DNA of 64,000 nt. Source: JBAIYU01 sp036763085 (GTDB lineage: Bacteria; Bacillota; Negativicutes; DSM-1736; Dendrosporobacteraceae). The position numbers and the translations under genes are program-made. The stretch lies in the NCBI RefSeq assembly GCF_036763085.1, contig NZ_JBAIYU010000014.1, forward strand, positions 80,410 to 144,409, read 5' to 3'. Shown here one piece after another: positions 52,420 to 60,953 of the stretch; the stretch's first letter is position 1; the number at the start of each line of letters is the position of its first letter. Under the pieces are notes generated by a model. It ran no database searches, was not told the origin of the DNA, and saw nothing but the letters and a program-made list of their open reading frames with translations.

Positions 52420-53070
52420 ATGTATAACGACTTTAATCATCAACAAAATCACTGGGAAAACACATTCGCGAAAACTAAAGATATGTTTGGTATTAGTCCA
52501 AGTGAATCAGCTCAGCTATTTACTCCCATCCTTAATGAGCGGGGAATCAAGACTGTTCTAGAATTAGGGGCGGGACAAGGGCGGGATACTTTATTCTTTG
52601 CACAGCAGGGAGTTCATGTATATGCCCTTGAATATACAGAAGTTGGCGTTGAAACAATTAAAAAAAAGGCAGAAGCTTTAGGGATATCGCATTTAGTTAC
52701 AGTTTTACAACACGATGTGAGAAATCCGTTACCATTTGATAACGAAACGTTTGACGCATGTTATTCAAACATGCTCTTTTGCATGGCGTTTACAACGCGA
52801 GAACTTGAGAGTCTATCTGCTGAGGTATTAAGGGTATTAAAAGGCAGTGGATTAAACTTTTATACTGTAAGAAATACGAAAGATAAAAACTTTGGTATGG
52901 GTACTCATAAGGGTGAAGACTTGTATGAGGTAAATGGATTCATAATTCACTTTTTTAATGAAGATAAGATCAAGCACCTTGCCAAAGGGTATGACATTTT
53001 GAATATTTATAATTTACAAGAAGGCGAATTACCAACAGAACTTTATTCTGTTCTTATGAAAAAAGTGTGA
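52420..53070 (+). CDS. Class I SAM-dependent methyltransferase (TehB-like)
   Basis: The 216-residue protein has the SAM-binding motif VLELGAGQGRDTLFFAQQG (about 46-64), an acidic YALEYTE motif, and DV/PLPFDNETFDACYS further on. Similar proteins methylate tellurite or thiols, while others remain unassigned. It lacks the conserved Cys set of arsenite methyltransferase ArsM, so arsenic methylation is not supported. It has its own terminator within the metalloid region. Confidence 0.8.
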   Translation: MYNDFNHQQNHWENTFAKTKDMFGISPSESAQLFTPILNERGIKTVLELGAGQGRDTLFFAQQGVHVYALEYTEVGVETIKKKAEALGISHLVTVLQHDVRNPLPFDNETFDACYSNMLFCMAFTTRELESLSAEVLRVLKGSGLNFYTVRNTKDKNFGMGTHKGEDLYEVNGFIIHFFNEDKIKHLAKGYDILNIYNLQEGELPTELYSVLMKKV

Positions 53071-53085
53071 TAAATGGAAGTATTG

Positions 53086-53115
53086 AAGATGCCCCTTCAA
53101 CTGAAGGGGCATCTT
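53086..53115 (+). terminator. Terminator after the methyltransferase gene
   Basis: AAGATGCCCCTTCA and its complement with a 2-base loop, followed by TTTAATT. Confidence 0.8.
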
Positions 53116-53162
53116 TAATTAATAATCATTAACAACTTGAATAGCGCTCATACATTACTTTT

Positions 53163-53393
53163 TTATAAATTCATGGACTGCAATAAGATTTCAACTTCGG
53201 AGATTGATAAGATTTTACCTGCTGATTTTACCACACCATCTATTACAATAGCTGGTGTTACCATTACGCCATACTGCATGATCGTTGTCATCTCAGTTAT
53301 TATTAATACTTCAGCCTGTAGACCAAGTTCCTGAATAGCTCGTTGAACATTTTCATAAAGTATCGTGCATTTTGCACAACCTGAACCTAGAAT
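53163..53393 (-). pseudogene. Thioredoxin-like (MTH895/TM0996-type) gene lacking a start
   Basis: The leftward frame reads ILGSGCAKCTILYENVQ..., with a CAKC active site, the cis-Pro segment YGVMVTPAIVIDG and the ending VEILLQSMNL. These match the whole small redox-disulfide family except for the first few residues. The codon before ATT at 53393 is TAA and no ATG, GTG or TTG precedes in frame, so the 5' end is decayed. Use of ATT as a start would be unusual. On the opposite strand a spurious 65-codon frame overlaps it. Confidence 0.7.
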
Positions 53394-53601
53394 TTATACA
53401 AAGTTTAATGCATACAGAATATTATGTTTTTGGGACACAGGGGAAGTTTATATGTTTTTTTGGAACTAAAAATTGGAACTGGTTGGCGGATCAATTTCAT
53501 CTATTTACGCTCAGATTAAAAAATATATTTATACGTATGCGTCCTTTTGATGATATTACCGTCTTAATATATGGAATCATTTAAATGAGGAGGCAATTGT
53601 A
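53394..53601. other. Stretch without a recognised gene
   Basis: This AT-rich segment contains an open frame on the plus strand (ending at 53584) with no family resemblance or clear ribosome site. It may be further decayed coding sequence. The ribosome site AGGAGG for the next gene lies at its end. Confidence 0.35.
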
Positions 53602-54135
53602 ATGGAACAAAAGTCAAAATGCTGCTGCGGCGATGATAATTGCTGTGTGACCAGCGAACAAAAGGTAAAGAAACTGCTTATCGAGTTCATGTATATCGAC
53701 CTTACGGTGTGTGACCGGTGTATGGGCACTGATGCTAATCTTGAAGACGCAATAGCAGAGGTGGCGTCTGTTTTGAAAGCAATAGGCTACGAAATTGAAG
53801 TTCAAAAGACACTTGTTGAAAGCGAACAGCAGGCAAGTGAACTTGGATTTGTTAGTTCGCCAACCATTCGCATCAACGGTCAAGATATTGATCTGGACGT
53901 CAAAGAAAGTCTTTGTGAATCCTGTGGCGATGTATGTGGGGAAGATGTCGACTGCAGGGTGTGGACTTGGCAGGGACAAGAATACACAACACCTCCTAGG
54001 GCGATGATGATCGATGCCATTCTAAAGCATGTGTATGGCAAGCAACAAGCAACTCAAAGCGAAACTAAAGAGGTACCTGACAATTTGAAAAAATTCTTTG
54101 CAGCAAAAGCCAAAATGACCGATGCAACTAATTGA
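53602..54135 (+). CDS. DUF2703 Cys-rich thioredoxin-fold-like protein
   Basis: The 177-residue protein is full of Cys: an N-terminal CCCGDDNCC (7-15), a C37-x-x-C40 motif in DLTVCDRCMG, and C105, C108, C112 and C118. The CDRC motif followed 44 residues later by SSPTIRING (cis-Pro type) suggests a thioredoxin-like fold with added metal or thiol sites. DUF2703 genes often accompany arsenic and thiol-disulfide genes. It reads towards the marR-permease-DGC unit, 68 bp upstream of the MarR frame. Confidence 0.82.
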   Translation: MEQKSKCCCGDDNCCVTSEQKVKKLLIEFMYIDLTVCDRCMGTDANLEDAIAEVASVLKAIGYEIEVQKTLVESEQQASELGFVSSPTIRINGQDIDLDVKESLCESCGDVCGEDVDCRVWTWQGQEYTTPPRAMMIDAILKHVYGKQQATQSETKEVPDNLKKFFAAKAKMTDATN

Positions 54136-54156
54136 AGGTAAGCTCTCGCCACAAAA

Positions 54157-54185
54157 AATAATACTTGCAATATGCAAATATTATT
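54157..54185 (+). promoter_or_regulatory. Operator-like inverted repeat before marR
   Basis: AATAATACTTGCAA and ATGCAAATATTATT flank one central base, with 12 of 14 positions complementary. The inner ATACTTGCAA half-site recurs before the permease gene. Confidence 0.6.
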
Positions 54186-54211
54186 GGTAAAATGAGGGCG
54201 AGGTGATAAAG

Positions 54212-54664
54212 TTGGAGATTGAACACATCCGAGAGACCTTTCATCAGATGACTCGTCGTCTAGGACTGCTTGATAAGAATTGCTGTAAGGTTGGTGATTC
54301 TTATCTATCGGTTACGCAGAGTCACATACTATATCAGATTAATAAGCGTCGAGATCCGTCGATGCAAGATATTGCTGACACGTTAGGGATTGATATTACT
54401 ACCTTTAGCAGGCAAATTCAAACACTAGTGAAGCTGGGGCTAGTAGTCAAAACTGAGCATTTTGAAGACAGAAGAATATATGTATTATCTCTCTCAGAGG
54501 AAGGTGCTGGTGTTGTCAGACTTATAAGCGAGCAAATGAATAGTTACTTTCAGGAATTGTTTTCAAATATGACGGACTTTGAAAGAGATACTGTAATCAA
54601 ATCTATTCAGTTATTAAATCAGTGCTTAGCTAAATCTGGAGTATGTTGTTCACCGTTACGGTGA
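54212..54664 (+). CDS. MarR family regulator with cysteine pairs
   Basis: The 150-residue winged-helix protein has the MarR layout. The recognition region is MQDIADTLGIDITTFSRQIQTLVKLGLV and the wing is EDRRIYVLSLSEEG. CC pairs at residues 24-25 and 145-146 could sense thiol-reactive or metal ligands. TTG 54212 is preferred because GAGGTG is spaced 6 bases from it. Inverted repeats sharing ATACTTGCAA lie both before this gene and before the permease. Confidence 0.85.
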   Translation: MEIEHIRETFHQMTRRLGLLDKNCCKVGDSYLSVTQSHILYQINKRRDPSMQDIADTLGIDITTFSRQIQTLVKLGLVVKTEHFEDRRIYVLSLSEEGAGVVRLISEQMNSYFQELFSNMTDFERDTVIKSIQLLNQCLAKSGVCCSPLR

Positions 54665-54680
54665 ACTCTTTTTTAAAACC

Positions 54681-54701
54681 ATACTTGCAAATTGCAAGTA
54701 T
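54681..54701 (+). promoter_or_regulatory. Operator-like perfect inverted repeat before the permease
   Basis: ATACTTGCAA and TTGCAAGTAT flank a single A. The half-site is the same as in the repeat before marR, so MarR probably binds both. Confidence 0.7.
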
Positions 54702-54716
54702 TAAAGGGAGGGTAAT

Positions 54717-55580
54717 ATGTACGAGATAATAATGACGTTTATTTATTTGGCTGTAGAATTAGGTTTATTGTTTTTAGGGATAAGTTTTTTGATCAATTTG
54801 CTTCAAGCTTGGATTCCATATGACAAAGTGAACGAATGGCTGTCAGGCAAGAATGTGTTTATCGGGGCACTTGGTGCCATTGTGTTTGCTTTTGTAACGC
54901 CGTTCTGCTCTTGCTCTACTATTCCTATTGTTGTGAACTTGTTGAATAAACGAATCCGGTTTGGCTTGGTCATGGTTTTTCTATTTGCCTCACCTATTTT
55001 AGATCCGACCATTTTAACCTTAATGATATTCGCCTTAGGCTGGAAGGTGGCTATTGTATATACTCTGATTACGTCGGTACTTTCGATTATTATCGGATTT
55101 GGGCTTGAAAAAATGGGATTTGAAAAGGATGTAAAAGAATTGATAGCTGGAGATATTGATGCAAGGCCGAGCGTACTTAGTGTTAGCTCTGCCTGGAAGC
55201 AAACTATTGATCTTGTTAAAGCGGTATATCCCTACCTCTTGCTTGGCGCAGCAATTGGGTCAATTATTCATGAGGCCGTACCGACCGAGTGGATTTCTAC
55301 ATACTTTGGCGGTGAGTCTTGGTGGCTCATTCCTTTAGCGGCTATTATCGGCATTCCGCTCTATATTCGTTTGGCGTCAATGATTCCAATATCACAGATT
55401 CTCATTGCCAAAGGAATGGGGGCGGGGGTGGTAATGGCTCTGGTCATTAGCTCTGCAGGTGCGAGCTTACCTGAAATTGTGCTGCTTAACTCGATTTTCC
55501 GCAAGAGACTGGTTGCCGCTTTTGTTGCTTCGGTTATTCTAATGTCGACTGTGTCAGGCTTCTTATTTTATATAATCTAG
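54717..55580 (+). CDS. Permease of the DUF318/ArsP family
   Basis: The 287-residue protein has about eight hydrophobic helices and the family motif TPFCSCSTIP (C64 and C66). ArsP members export trivalent organoarsenicals, while other members have unknown substrates. The LASPILDPT-like segment (FASPILDPTIL) is also typical. AAGGGAGGG precedes the ATG. It forms a likely unit with the MarR regulator and the DGC protein. Confidence 0.85.
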   Translation: MYEIIMTFIYLAVELGLLFLGISFLINLLQAWIPYDKVNEWLSGKNVFIGALGAIVFAFVTPFCSCSTIPIVVNLLNKRIRFGLVMVFLFASPILDPTILTLMIFALGWKVAIVYTLITSVLSIIIGFGLEKMGFEKDVKELIAGDIDARPSVLSVSSAWKQTIDLVKAVYPYLLLGAAIGSIIHEAVPTEWISTYFGGESWWLIPLAAIIGIPLYIRLASMIPISQILIAKGMGAGVVMALVISSAGASLPEIVLLNSIFRKRLVAAFVASVILMSTVSGFLFYII

Positions 55581-55637
55581 GAACAGGCAGCTGTCGTTTG
55601 TAAATAGAAAATAAACGAGTTAAAGGGAGGAAGGAAT

Positions 55638-55997
55638 ATGGGATGCTATGATACTGGGAAGTCAAAAATAATTATTTATACTTGTTCAGGGTGCTGTAAT
55701 GAGGGAGAGATTAGTGATAAGGTAGGACGCCGTTTGCGGTCTGAGGGGTATGCACAGTGCGGTTCAAGCTGTTTAGCTGGCATTGGCGCAGGGTATCCTC
55801 GCTTTTTAAAGGCCGCGGAACAAGCCAGTGAAGTAGTTTCTATTGACGGATGCCGAATGGCTTGTGCCAAGATGCTGCTGAAAAAAGCACAAATCATTTC
55901 AAAATCATATGTAATGACAGATATGGGCTTTAATGAAACTTGCGATTCAGAGGAGTTTATCACTTATGCATGTAAGCAAATAATGGGTCAATCGTGA
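55638..55997 (+). CDS. DGC-domain putative zinc-binding protein
   Basis: The 119-residue protein carries the DGC family pattern: IYTCSGCCNEGEISD (C16, C19, C20), CGSSCLAGIGAG (C41, C45) and DGCRMACAKML (D70-G71-C72, C76). The cysteines presumably bind zinc or another thiophilic metal. The function of the family is unknown. It follows the permease by 57 bp with AAAGGGAGG and is probably cotranscribed. Confidence 0.85.
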   Translation: MGCYDTGKSKIIIYTCSGCCNEGEISDKVGRRLRSEGYAQCGSSCLAGIGAGYPRFLKAAEQASEVVSIDGCRMACAKMLLKKAQIISKSYVMTDMGFNETCDSEEFITYACKQIMGQS

Positions 55998-56037
55998 TAA
56001 ATAAGCATGACTTTTTTATTTGAGGGGAGGTTTAGTT

Positions 56038-56760
56038 ATGAATTTTTCAAACGATGTAATAGTGATTACAGGTGCAAGTTCAGGAATTGGAAAAAGCTGC
56101 GCTGAACTTTTATTAAGCCGCAATGCTAAAGTAATTGGAATAGATGTAATGTCAGGTAATATTGAACATGAAAATTATAGGCATTATGTTTTAGATGTAC
56201 GTAAGGAAGAGGCTATTAAGGAATTTCTCAATAATTATAAAAGTAGTAATATTACTGGTTTGGTTAATGCTGCTGGGATTTTTTCGTATAGTAAACCATT
56301 CTACTGTTTGTCAATTGAAGAATGGCATAACGTAATAGAGACAAATCTGACAGGTACTTTCTTGTTATCTAAGCATATATCACTAGAAATGATAAAAAAC
56401 CAATCAGGCAGGATTGTAAATATTAGCTGTATCAGGAGTAAAATTTATCGCCCTAATATGTCAGATTACTCGGCTTCTAAGGCTGGGATAATAGCTTTGA
56501 CGTCGACGATGGCGTTAGATTTGGCTGAATATAATATTAGAGTAAATGCAGTTGCGCCAGGTTTTACTTATACAGGAATGACAAATGATGAGTTCTGTAA
56601 CCCAAAGATAGTAGAGCATTCTGAGAAGTTAATACCAATGAGGCACATCGCCTGCCCAGGAGATATTGCTAATGTAGTATTATTTTTATTGTCTGATATG
56701 TCAAACTACATAACCGGCGAAACTATTTTTGTTGATGGTGGATTTACAATATATAAATAA
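56038..56760 (+). CDS. SDR family oxidoreductase
   Basis: The 240-residue short-chain dehydrogenase has the TGASSGIG cofactor motif (11-18), NAAG, and the catalytic Y144-x-x-x-K148 (YSASK). The sequence ends with the usual ITGETIFVDGGFTIYK. It resembles 3-oxoacyl-ACP reductase or 2,3-dihydro-2,3-dihydroxybenzoate dehydrogenase types, but no substrate can be assigned. ATG 56038 follows GGGGAGG. It converges on the radical SAM gene with a shared terminator. Confidence 0.85.
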   Translation: MNFSNDVIVITGASSGIGKSCAELLLSRNAKVIGIDVMSGNIEHENYRHYVLDVRKEEAIKEFLNNYKSSNITGLVNAAGIFSYSKPFYCLSIEEWHNVIETNLTGTFLLSKHISLEMIKNQSGRIVNISCIRSKIYRPNMSDYSASKAGIIALTSTMALDLAEYNIRVNAVAPGFTYTGMTNDEFCNPKIVEHSEKLIPMRHIACPGDIANVVLFLLSDMSNYITGETIFVDGGFTIYK

Positions 56761-56779
56761 CAGTATGGTACAAAGGACG

Positions 56780-56821
56780 AAGAACTTGATTTGTAATGTA
56801 CATAATACAAATCAAGTTCTT
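56780..56821. terminator. Bidirectional terminator between SDR and radical SAM genes
   Basis: AAGAACTTGATTTGTA and its perfect complement enclose a 10-base loop, between two convergent genes. Confidence 0.82.
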
Positions 56822-56843
56822 CTAAAACAGATTACGAATTAAA

Positions 56844-57929
56844 TTAAGGACAAAGCACAATATTTCTTGCCCATAAGCAATCAGCACATGAAGGCTGATT
56901 TCCCCAACAGTCTATTTCGTTTGTTTGGGCTGTAGCACACCCGTCAACTTGTCTGCAATCAGTACATGATGGATAGAGTGAGTGCTTAACTAACCAGCGA
57001 AATCTGGCATATTCAGGCTTCATCCAAATATCTGCTAACGACTGCTCGGCAATATTGCCGAAATAGTATGCATCGCTATGTTTTTTCCTGCCTAGTATGT
57101 AACAATCATAACTATGCATGAAGGCATAGCAGGGGCTTACATAGCCTTGTGCCGTTATAGCCATAGCTTTATTTGTGACGAAATTACAGGTCCGCTGTGT
57201 TCTTAGCTGCATTTCGGGTATTGTTTTATATATAGGCTGTACGGGTAAGTCAAAGCCTTTATTAAAGTCTGCTGGATCATACAGTATCTGGTCTTTCATA
57301 CTTTCGTGATAGGGCAGAACATTAGTAATTATAAAGCGATGTGCACCTAGCTTATTTATAAGTTTACGCATATTGGCTAAGCGGTTAAAGTTCTTTTTTG
57401 TAGCGACAAATTCAACACCGAGCTTAGGGAATTGCTTATTATATTTCTGTTTAATCTCTTGCAGCTGCAGAATGTTCGAGGTTACCTCGCTGAAGGAGGC
57501 TCCCGGTCTGATGCCCGAAAAACTATCATCATCTGCGCCATCCAGCGACACGTATATCCAATCAAGACCAATATCAACTAACTGCCTGCTAAGGTCCTTT
57601 GTGAGGTATGAACCATTGGTAATCATTTCGACCTCATAGCCCTTTTGTTTGCAGGTCTCGATCATTTCGATTGCATGAGGGTGCATTAGCGGCTCACCGA
57701 AACCGCCTAAATGTATCGTTTTAAGCTGGGGTAATTCGGACATATCGCAAATTAACTTATCGATTGCGGCCTTTGATAAGGAGGTAAGAGGATCTTGCCA
57801 GGAATGTCTGATGCAAGTTATACAAGAATAGTTGCACTTGGTTGTAAGCTCTATATATAGTTTCTTTAGATCGGGTATAAGCGGTATACTAACTTCGTCA
57901 TTATCAACGCTAAAACGATGGTAATTCAC
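56844..57929 (-). CDS. Radical SAM/SPASM maturase, probably tungsten-cofactor oxidoreductase type
   Basis: The 361-residue protein has a radical SAM cluster motif C32-x3-C36-x2-C39 (KCNYSCITC) and a Cys-rich C-terminal SPASM-like region with at least seven Cys. Its layout resembles the maturases associated with tungsten-pterin oxidoreductases. The molybdopterin genes upstream on the same strand support a cofactor role. No tungsten oxidoreductase gene is in the window. TTG/ATG choice: ATG 57929 follows GGGAGGTT. Confidence 0.68.
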   Translation of the reverse strand: MNYHRFSVDNDEVSIPLIPDLKKLYIELTTKCNYSCITCIRHSWQDPLTSLSKAAIDKLICDMSELPQLKTIHLGGFGEPLMHPHAIEMIETCKQKGYEVEMITNGSYLTKDLSRQLVDIGLDWIYVSLDGADDDSFSGIRPGASFSEVTSNILQLQEIKQKYNKQFPKLGVEFVATKKNFNRLANMRKLINKLGAHRFIITNVLPYHESMKDQILYDPADFNKGFDLPVQPIYKTIPEMQLRTQRTCNFVTNKAMAITAQGYVSPCYAFMHSYDCYILGRKKHSDAYYFGNIAEQSLADIWMKPEYARFRWLVKHSLYPSCTDCRQVDGCATAQTNEIDCWGNQPSCADCLWARNIVLCP

Positions 57930-58046
57930 TAGTATTAACCTCCCGTTTACACATTTAGTTAATTATAGTTTAGAGCATTTTGCTATATTCAAAAAGATGT
58001 AAATAAAAAATTACTATTGAAACAGTATAAATGATTAATAAACGAA

Positions 58047-58083
58047 AAACGCCGCTTAGGATTTACATTTCCTAGCGGCGTTT
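58047..58083 (-). terminator. Terminator of the molybdopterin unit
   Basis: On the leftward strand, AAACGCCGCTAGG pairs with CCTAAGCGGCGTTT (one bulge), followed by TTTCG. It separates the molybdopterin genes from the radical SAM gene. Confidence 0.8.
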
Positions 58084-58162
58084 GCTGTATTTGATTAAAA
58101 AATTTCGGCTAATACTGTGCTTTAAGCTATAAGCTTTCTGACAGTCACAAGACAAGACTGGA

Positions 58163-59179
58163 TCATTTGCCGAAAGAGCATATCGGATAACGGCAGCCTT
58201 CTTTACAGTTTCTGCAAAGACCGCCATGTCCTAGTGAGGCGATATAACGGCGGCTGATTTTTTCTCCTATTATAATTTTCGGTAAGACAACATCAAGGAT
58301 GGTTGTTTTACAAAACATACCGCAAGCAGGTATGCCAAGCACCGGTTTGTCGTTTAGGTAGGCTAACAAGAACATTGCGCCAGGGAGCACTGGCGTCCCA
58401 TATACTTCTACTGATGCACCGGATTTTCGTATTCCTTCAGGGGTTACATCGTCCGGGTCAACAGACATTCCTCCGGAGACAACTACGAAATCATTTGTTT
58501 TGATCAGTTTGCTGACAGCCTCAGAAATCTGTTCAGCAGAGTCGGGAACAAAAATAACTTCCGTTAAAGTTGTATCGAAATAACTAAGTTTGTCTTTGAT
58601 TACAGGGACAAACTTATCTTGTATTCGTCCATAATAAACTTCATTACCTGTTACTATCATGCCGAATTTTCGCTCTGGGAAAGGTAATAATCTTATAACA
58701 GAGTTCGATTGCAGGATTTTTTGAACAATAGCTAAGGTGGTTTTTGGTATTGTAAGAGGAATTATCTTTACACTGGCAATTAACTCATTCTCGTTTACAA
58801 CAGTCCCGTTATGCAGGGTAGCAACAGCTATACCGTCTAATTCATTTATCCTCATTAACAAATCAACATCTATATTAACCATGCCTTTATGCTTGGCTAT
58901 GATATTAACTTTAGCTTCTAGTGGTTCAGTGAGCGTTAAACCGCCTCCGACGATAGCGTTTGCTACTATTTCTGCCGCTTCATTTTCATGGACTTCATCA
59001 GCATTTAACTCCATGACATAGACATTGTCCTTACCCATACTTAGCAGAACTGGGATATCTGCTTGGGTTATTACATGTCCTTTTTTAAAGGCGGCACCTT
59101 TAAATTCCCCCGGCACAATACGGGTTAGGTCCTGTCCTAAAATGGTTCCTACTGCGTCTTCAACGCGGATGGTTTTCAA
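58163..59179 (-). CDS. Molybdopterin-binding (MoeA/MoaB-domain) protein with C-terminal Cys motif
   Basis: The 338-residue protein contains the MPT-binding domain (FGMIVTGNEVY, VVVSGGMSVDPDDVTPEGI, LPGAMFLLAYL), as in MoeA and MoaB. The family's first domains are different, and a C-terminal LCRNCKEGCRYPIC motif adds four Cys. It is encoded after moeA by leftward transcription. TTG 59179 follows AAGGAGTG. Its exact step in cofactor synthesis or use is unknown. Confidence 0.82.
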   Translation of the reverse strand: MKTIRVEDAVGTILGQDLTRIVPGEFKGAAFKKGHVITQADIPVLLSMGKDNVYVMELNADEVHENEAAEIVANAIVGGGLTLTEPLEAKVNIIAKHKGMVNIDVDLLMRINELDGIAVATLHNGTVVNENELIASVKIIPLTIPKTTLAIVQKILQSNSVIRLLPFPERKFGMIVTGNEVYYGRIQDKFVPVIKDKLSYFDTTLTEVIFVPDSAEQISEAVSKLIKTNDFVVVSGGMSVDPDDVTPEGIRKSGASVEVYGTPVLPGAMFLLAYLNDKPVLGIPACGMFCKTTILDVVLPKIIIGEKISRRYIASLGHGGLCRNCKEGCRYPICSFGK

Positions 59180-59221
59180 TATGTATCACTCCTTAGTGCA
59201 ACGCTTGGCTGCATGTGGCAT

Positions 59222-60433
59222 TTACTTGTTAAGCATCAGTATTTCGACTTGTGAGCCGGCAGAGAGAGGCGGGCTGTTTGCTGGTATATCAATAAGCGCA
59301 TTTGCCGAAGCCATAGATTTAAGCATGCCATTGCCCTGATAACTCGCAGGGGTGACATAAAGAGTATCACCTTTGGAGAAACAGGTTGCCCAGACAAACC
59401 GTCGACTAACTGATTTTTTCGTGAAGTCCCCTTGTAAGACAGCGGTTGCTTTCGGACGCCAGCAGTCTGTATAGCCAGCAAGCTTTCTTAAAACAGGCCG
59501 GACTAGCATTTCAAAGGATACACTAGCAGCTGCAGGATTTCCAGATAAGCCGACTAGAAGCGAGTTCTTCCAAAAACCAGCAAGAACAGGCATACCTGGC
59601 TTAATAGCAATGCGATGAAATAGGGGAGTAATGCCTAATGCTGTTAAAACATTTCCCATTAAATCATAATCGCCCACTGAAGCGCCGCCTGTTGTAATGT
59701 AGATATCGCATTCTGGCGAGGACATCAGTCTTTCTACAATGCTTTCTGTATCGTCATGAACATTTCCTAATAATACAGCTGCTCCGCCAGCTTCTTGTAT
59801 TTGTGCTAATAACATAAAACTATTTGTGTCGCGGATTTTTCCAGACGTTAGCTGCTGGTTTAAACCAACAAGCTCGCTGCCTGTAGAAAGTATGCCAACT
59901 GTAGGTTTTTGATAAATAAGGGGGGCTGCTTTGCCGAGCATTGCTAAAAGCCCCATACAGCCAGCGTTTAACACCGTTCCATGCTTTAGGACGGCTTGAC
60001 CAATACTAATTTCTTCACCTTGCTTACAGATGTTTTTAGCACTATCTGCTCCTGCGAAAATTTGGACGGCTGTATCAGTAGATTTAGTATCTTCAAAACG
60101 CACCACACCACTAGCGCCTGGCGGAAGGGGAGCGCCTGTCATAATGCGCGCAGCAGTTCCTGGTACGACTGTTTGACTGCCGACACTTCCGGCTGGGATG
60201 TTATCTATTACTTTTAGGCTAATGGGCGTGTCGTGGGCTGCATGTATTACGTCATTACTGCATACGGCATAGCCGTCAAGCGGTGAGCGGTCAAACGGCG
60301 GGAAATCAATAGCTGAAATAACGTCTTCAGCTAAAACTCGTCCCCAGCAATATGACAGAGGTTGTATAGCTGCTGAAAGTGGATTTACGTGATCTAATAA
60401 TAGCTTTTGCGCCTTTTCTAATTCAATATGCAC
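59222..60433 (-). CDS. moeA: Molybdopterin molybdotransferase
   Basis: MoeA inserts molybdate (or tungstate) into adenylated molybdopterin. The 403-residue length is typical. Visible blocks are DFPPFDRSPLDGYAV (near 45-59), RIMTGAPLPPGA, and the GGASVGDYDLM MPT site. GTG 60433 follows GAAGGG. It lies between mobB and the MoeA-like protein. Confidence 0.93.
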   Translation of the reverse strand: MHIELEKAQKLLLDHVNPLSAAIQPLSYCWGRVLAEDVISAIDFPPFDRSPLDGYAVCSNDVIHAAHDTPISLKVIDNIPAGSVGSQTVVPGTAARIMTGAPLPPGASGVVRFEDTKSTDTAVQIFAGADSAKNICKQGEEISIGQAVLKHGTVLNAGCMGLLAMLGKAAPLIYQKPTVGILSTGSELVGLNQQLTSGKIRDTNSFMLLAQIQEAGGAAVLLGNVHDDTESIVERLMSSPECDIYITTGGASVGDYDLMGNVLTALGITPLFHRIAIKPGMPVLAGFWKNSLLVGLSGNPAAASVSFEMLVRPVLRKLAGYTDCWRPKATAVLQGDFTKKSVSRRFVWATCFSKGDTLYVTPASYQGNGMLKSMASANALIDIPANSPPLSAGSQVEILMLNK

Positions 60434-60466
60434 TCTTAACCCTTCTTTCTGTAGGTCATGCAGTTT

Positions 60467-60949
60467 CTATACAAACGTTTTTTCCAAAAAATCGGCTAAC
60501 GGTTTTGGATCTTCAATCGTAAAATGAGGAATATCTTCGTAAACAACTCCGTTAGATACAACAGCAATCAAATCATTTAGCCGACCAAGCGGCCTATTTC
60601 CGTCTTTCTGACGGAAAACCTCAATCTTTGGTTTAGCTTCTTGTTTATATCCCTCAGTAAAAATAAAGTCAACATTATCAATGTGATCAAGTACTTGGTC
60701 TAAACTAAGTTCTTGATCAACTTTTTTTATTAAGGCCATCTTTTGCGGTGAGGAAATACAGACAATATCAGCCCCTGCCTGAGCGTGACGCCAGGTATCT
60801 TTGCCTGGATGATCGATATCAAACCCGTGAACGTCATGTTTGACAATTGCAATCTTATAATGTCTTCGTTTCATCTCAGCGATTAGTTTCTCTAAGTACG
60901 TGGTTTTGCCAGAATTAGAGTTACCAATAAAAGATATAACCGGAATCAT
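60467..60949 (-). CDS. mobB: Molybdopterin-guanine dinucleotide biosynthesis adaptor MobB
   Basis: MobB is a GTP-binding P-loop protein that assists MobA. The 160-residue protein has GNSNSGKTTYLEK (near 8-20) and the DSH/FTEGYKQ block. ATG 60949 is chosen because the longer frame overlaps mobA; the start lies 4 bp after the mobA stop (leftward). It ends 33 bp before moeA. Confidence 0.92.
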   Translation of the reverse strand: MIPVISFIGNSNSGKTTYLEKLIAEMKRRHYKIAIVKHDVHGFDIDHPGKDTWRHAQAGADIVCISSPQKMALIKKVDQELSLDQVLDHIDNVDFIFTEGYKQEAKPKIEVFRQKDGNRPLGRLNDLIAVVSNGVVYEDIPHFTIEDPKPLADFLEKTFV

Positions 60950-60953
60950 ATTA

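Noticed and set aside
53137..53334. Rightward 65-codon frame
   Set aside because: It is the antisense of the thioredoxin-like remnant, which shows the conserved CAKC and TPA motifs on the other strand.
53372..53584. Rightward 70-codon frame before DUF2703
   Set aside because: No ribosome site and no family resemblance; it may be decayed sequence.
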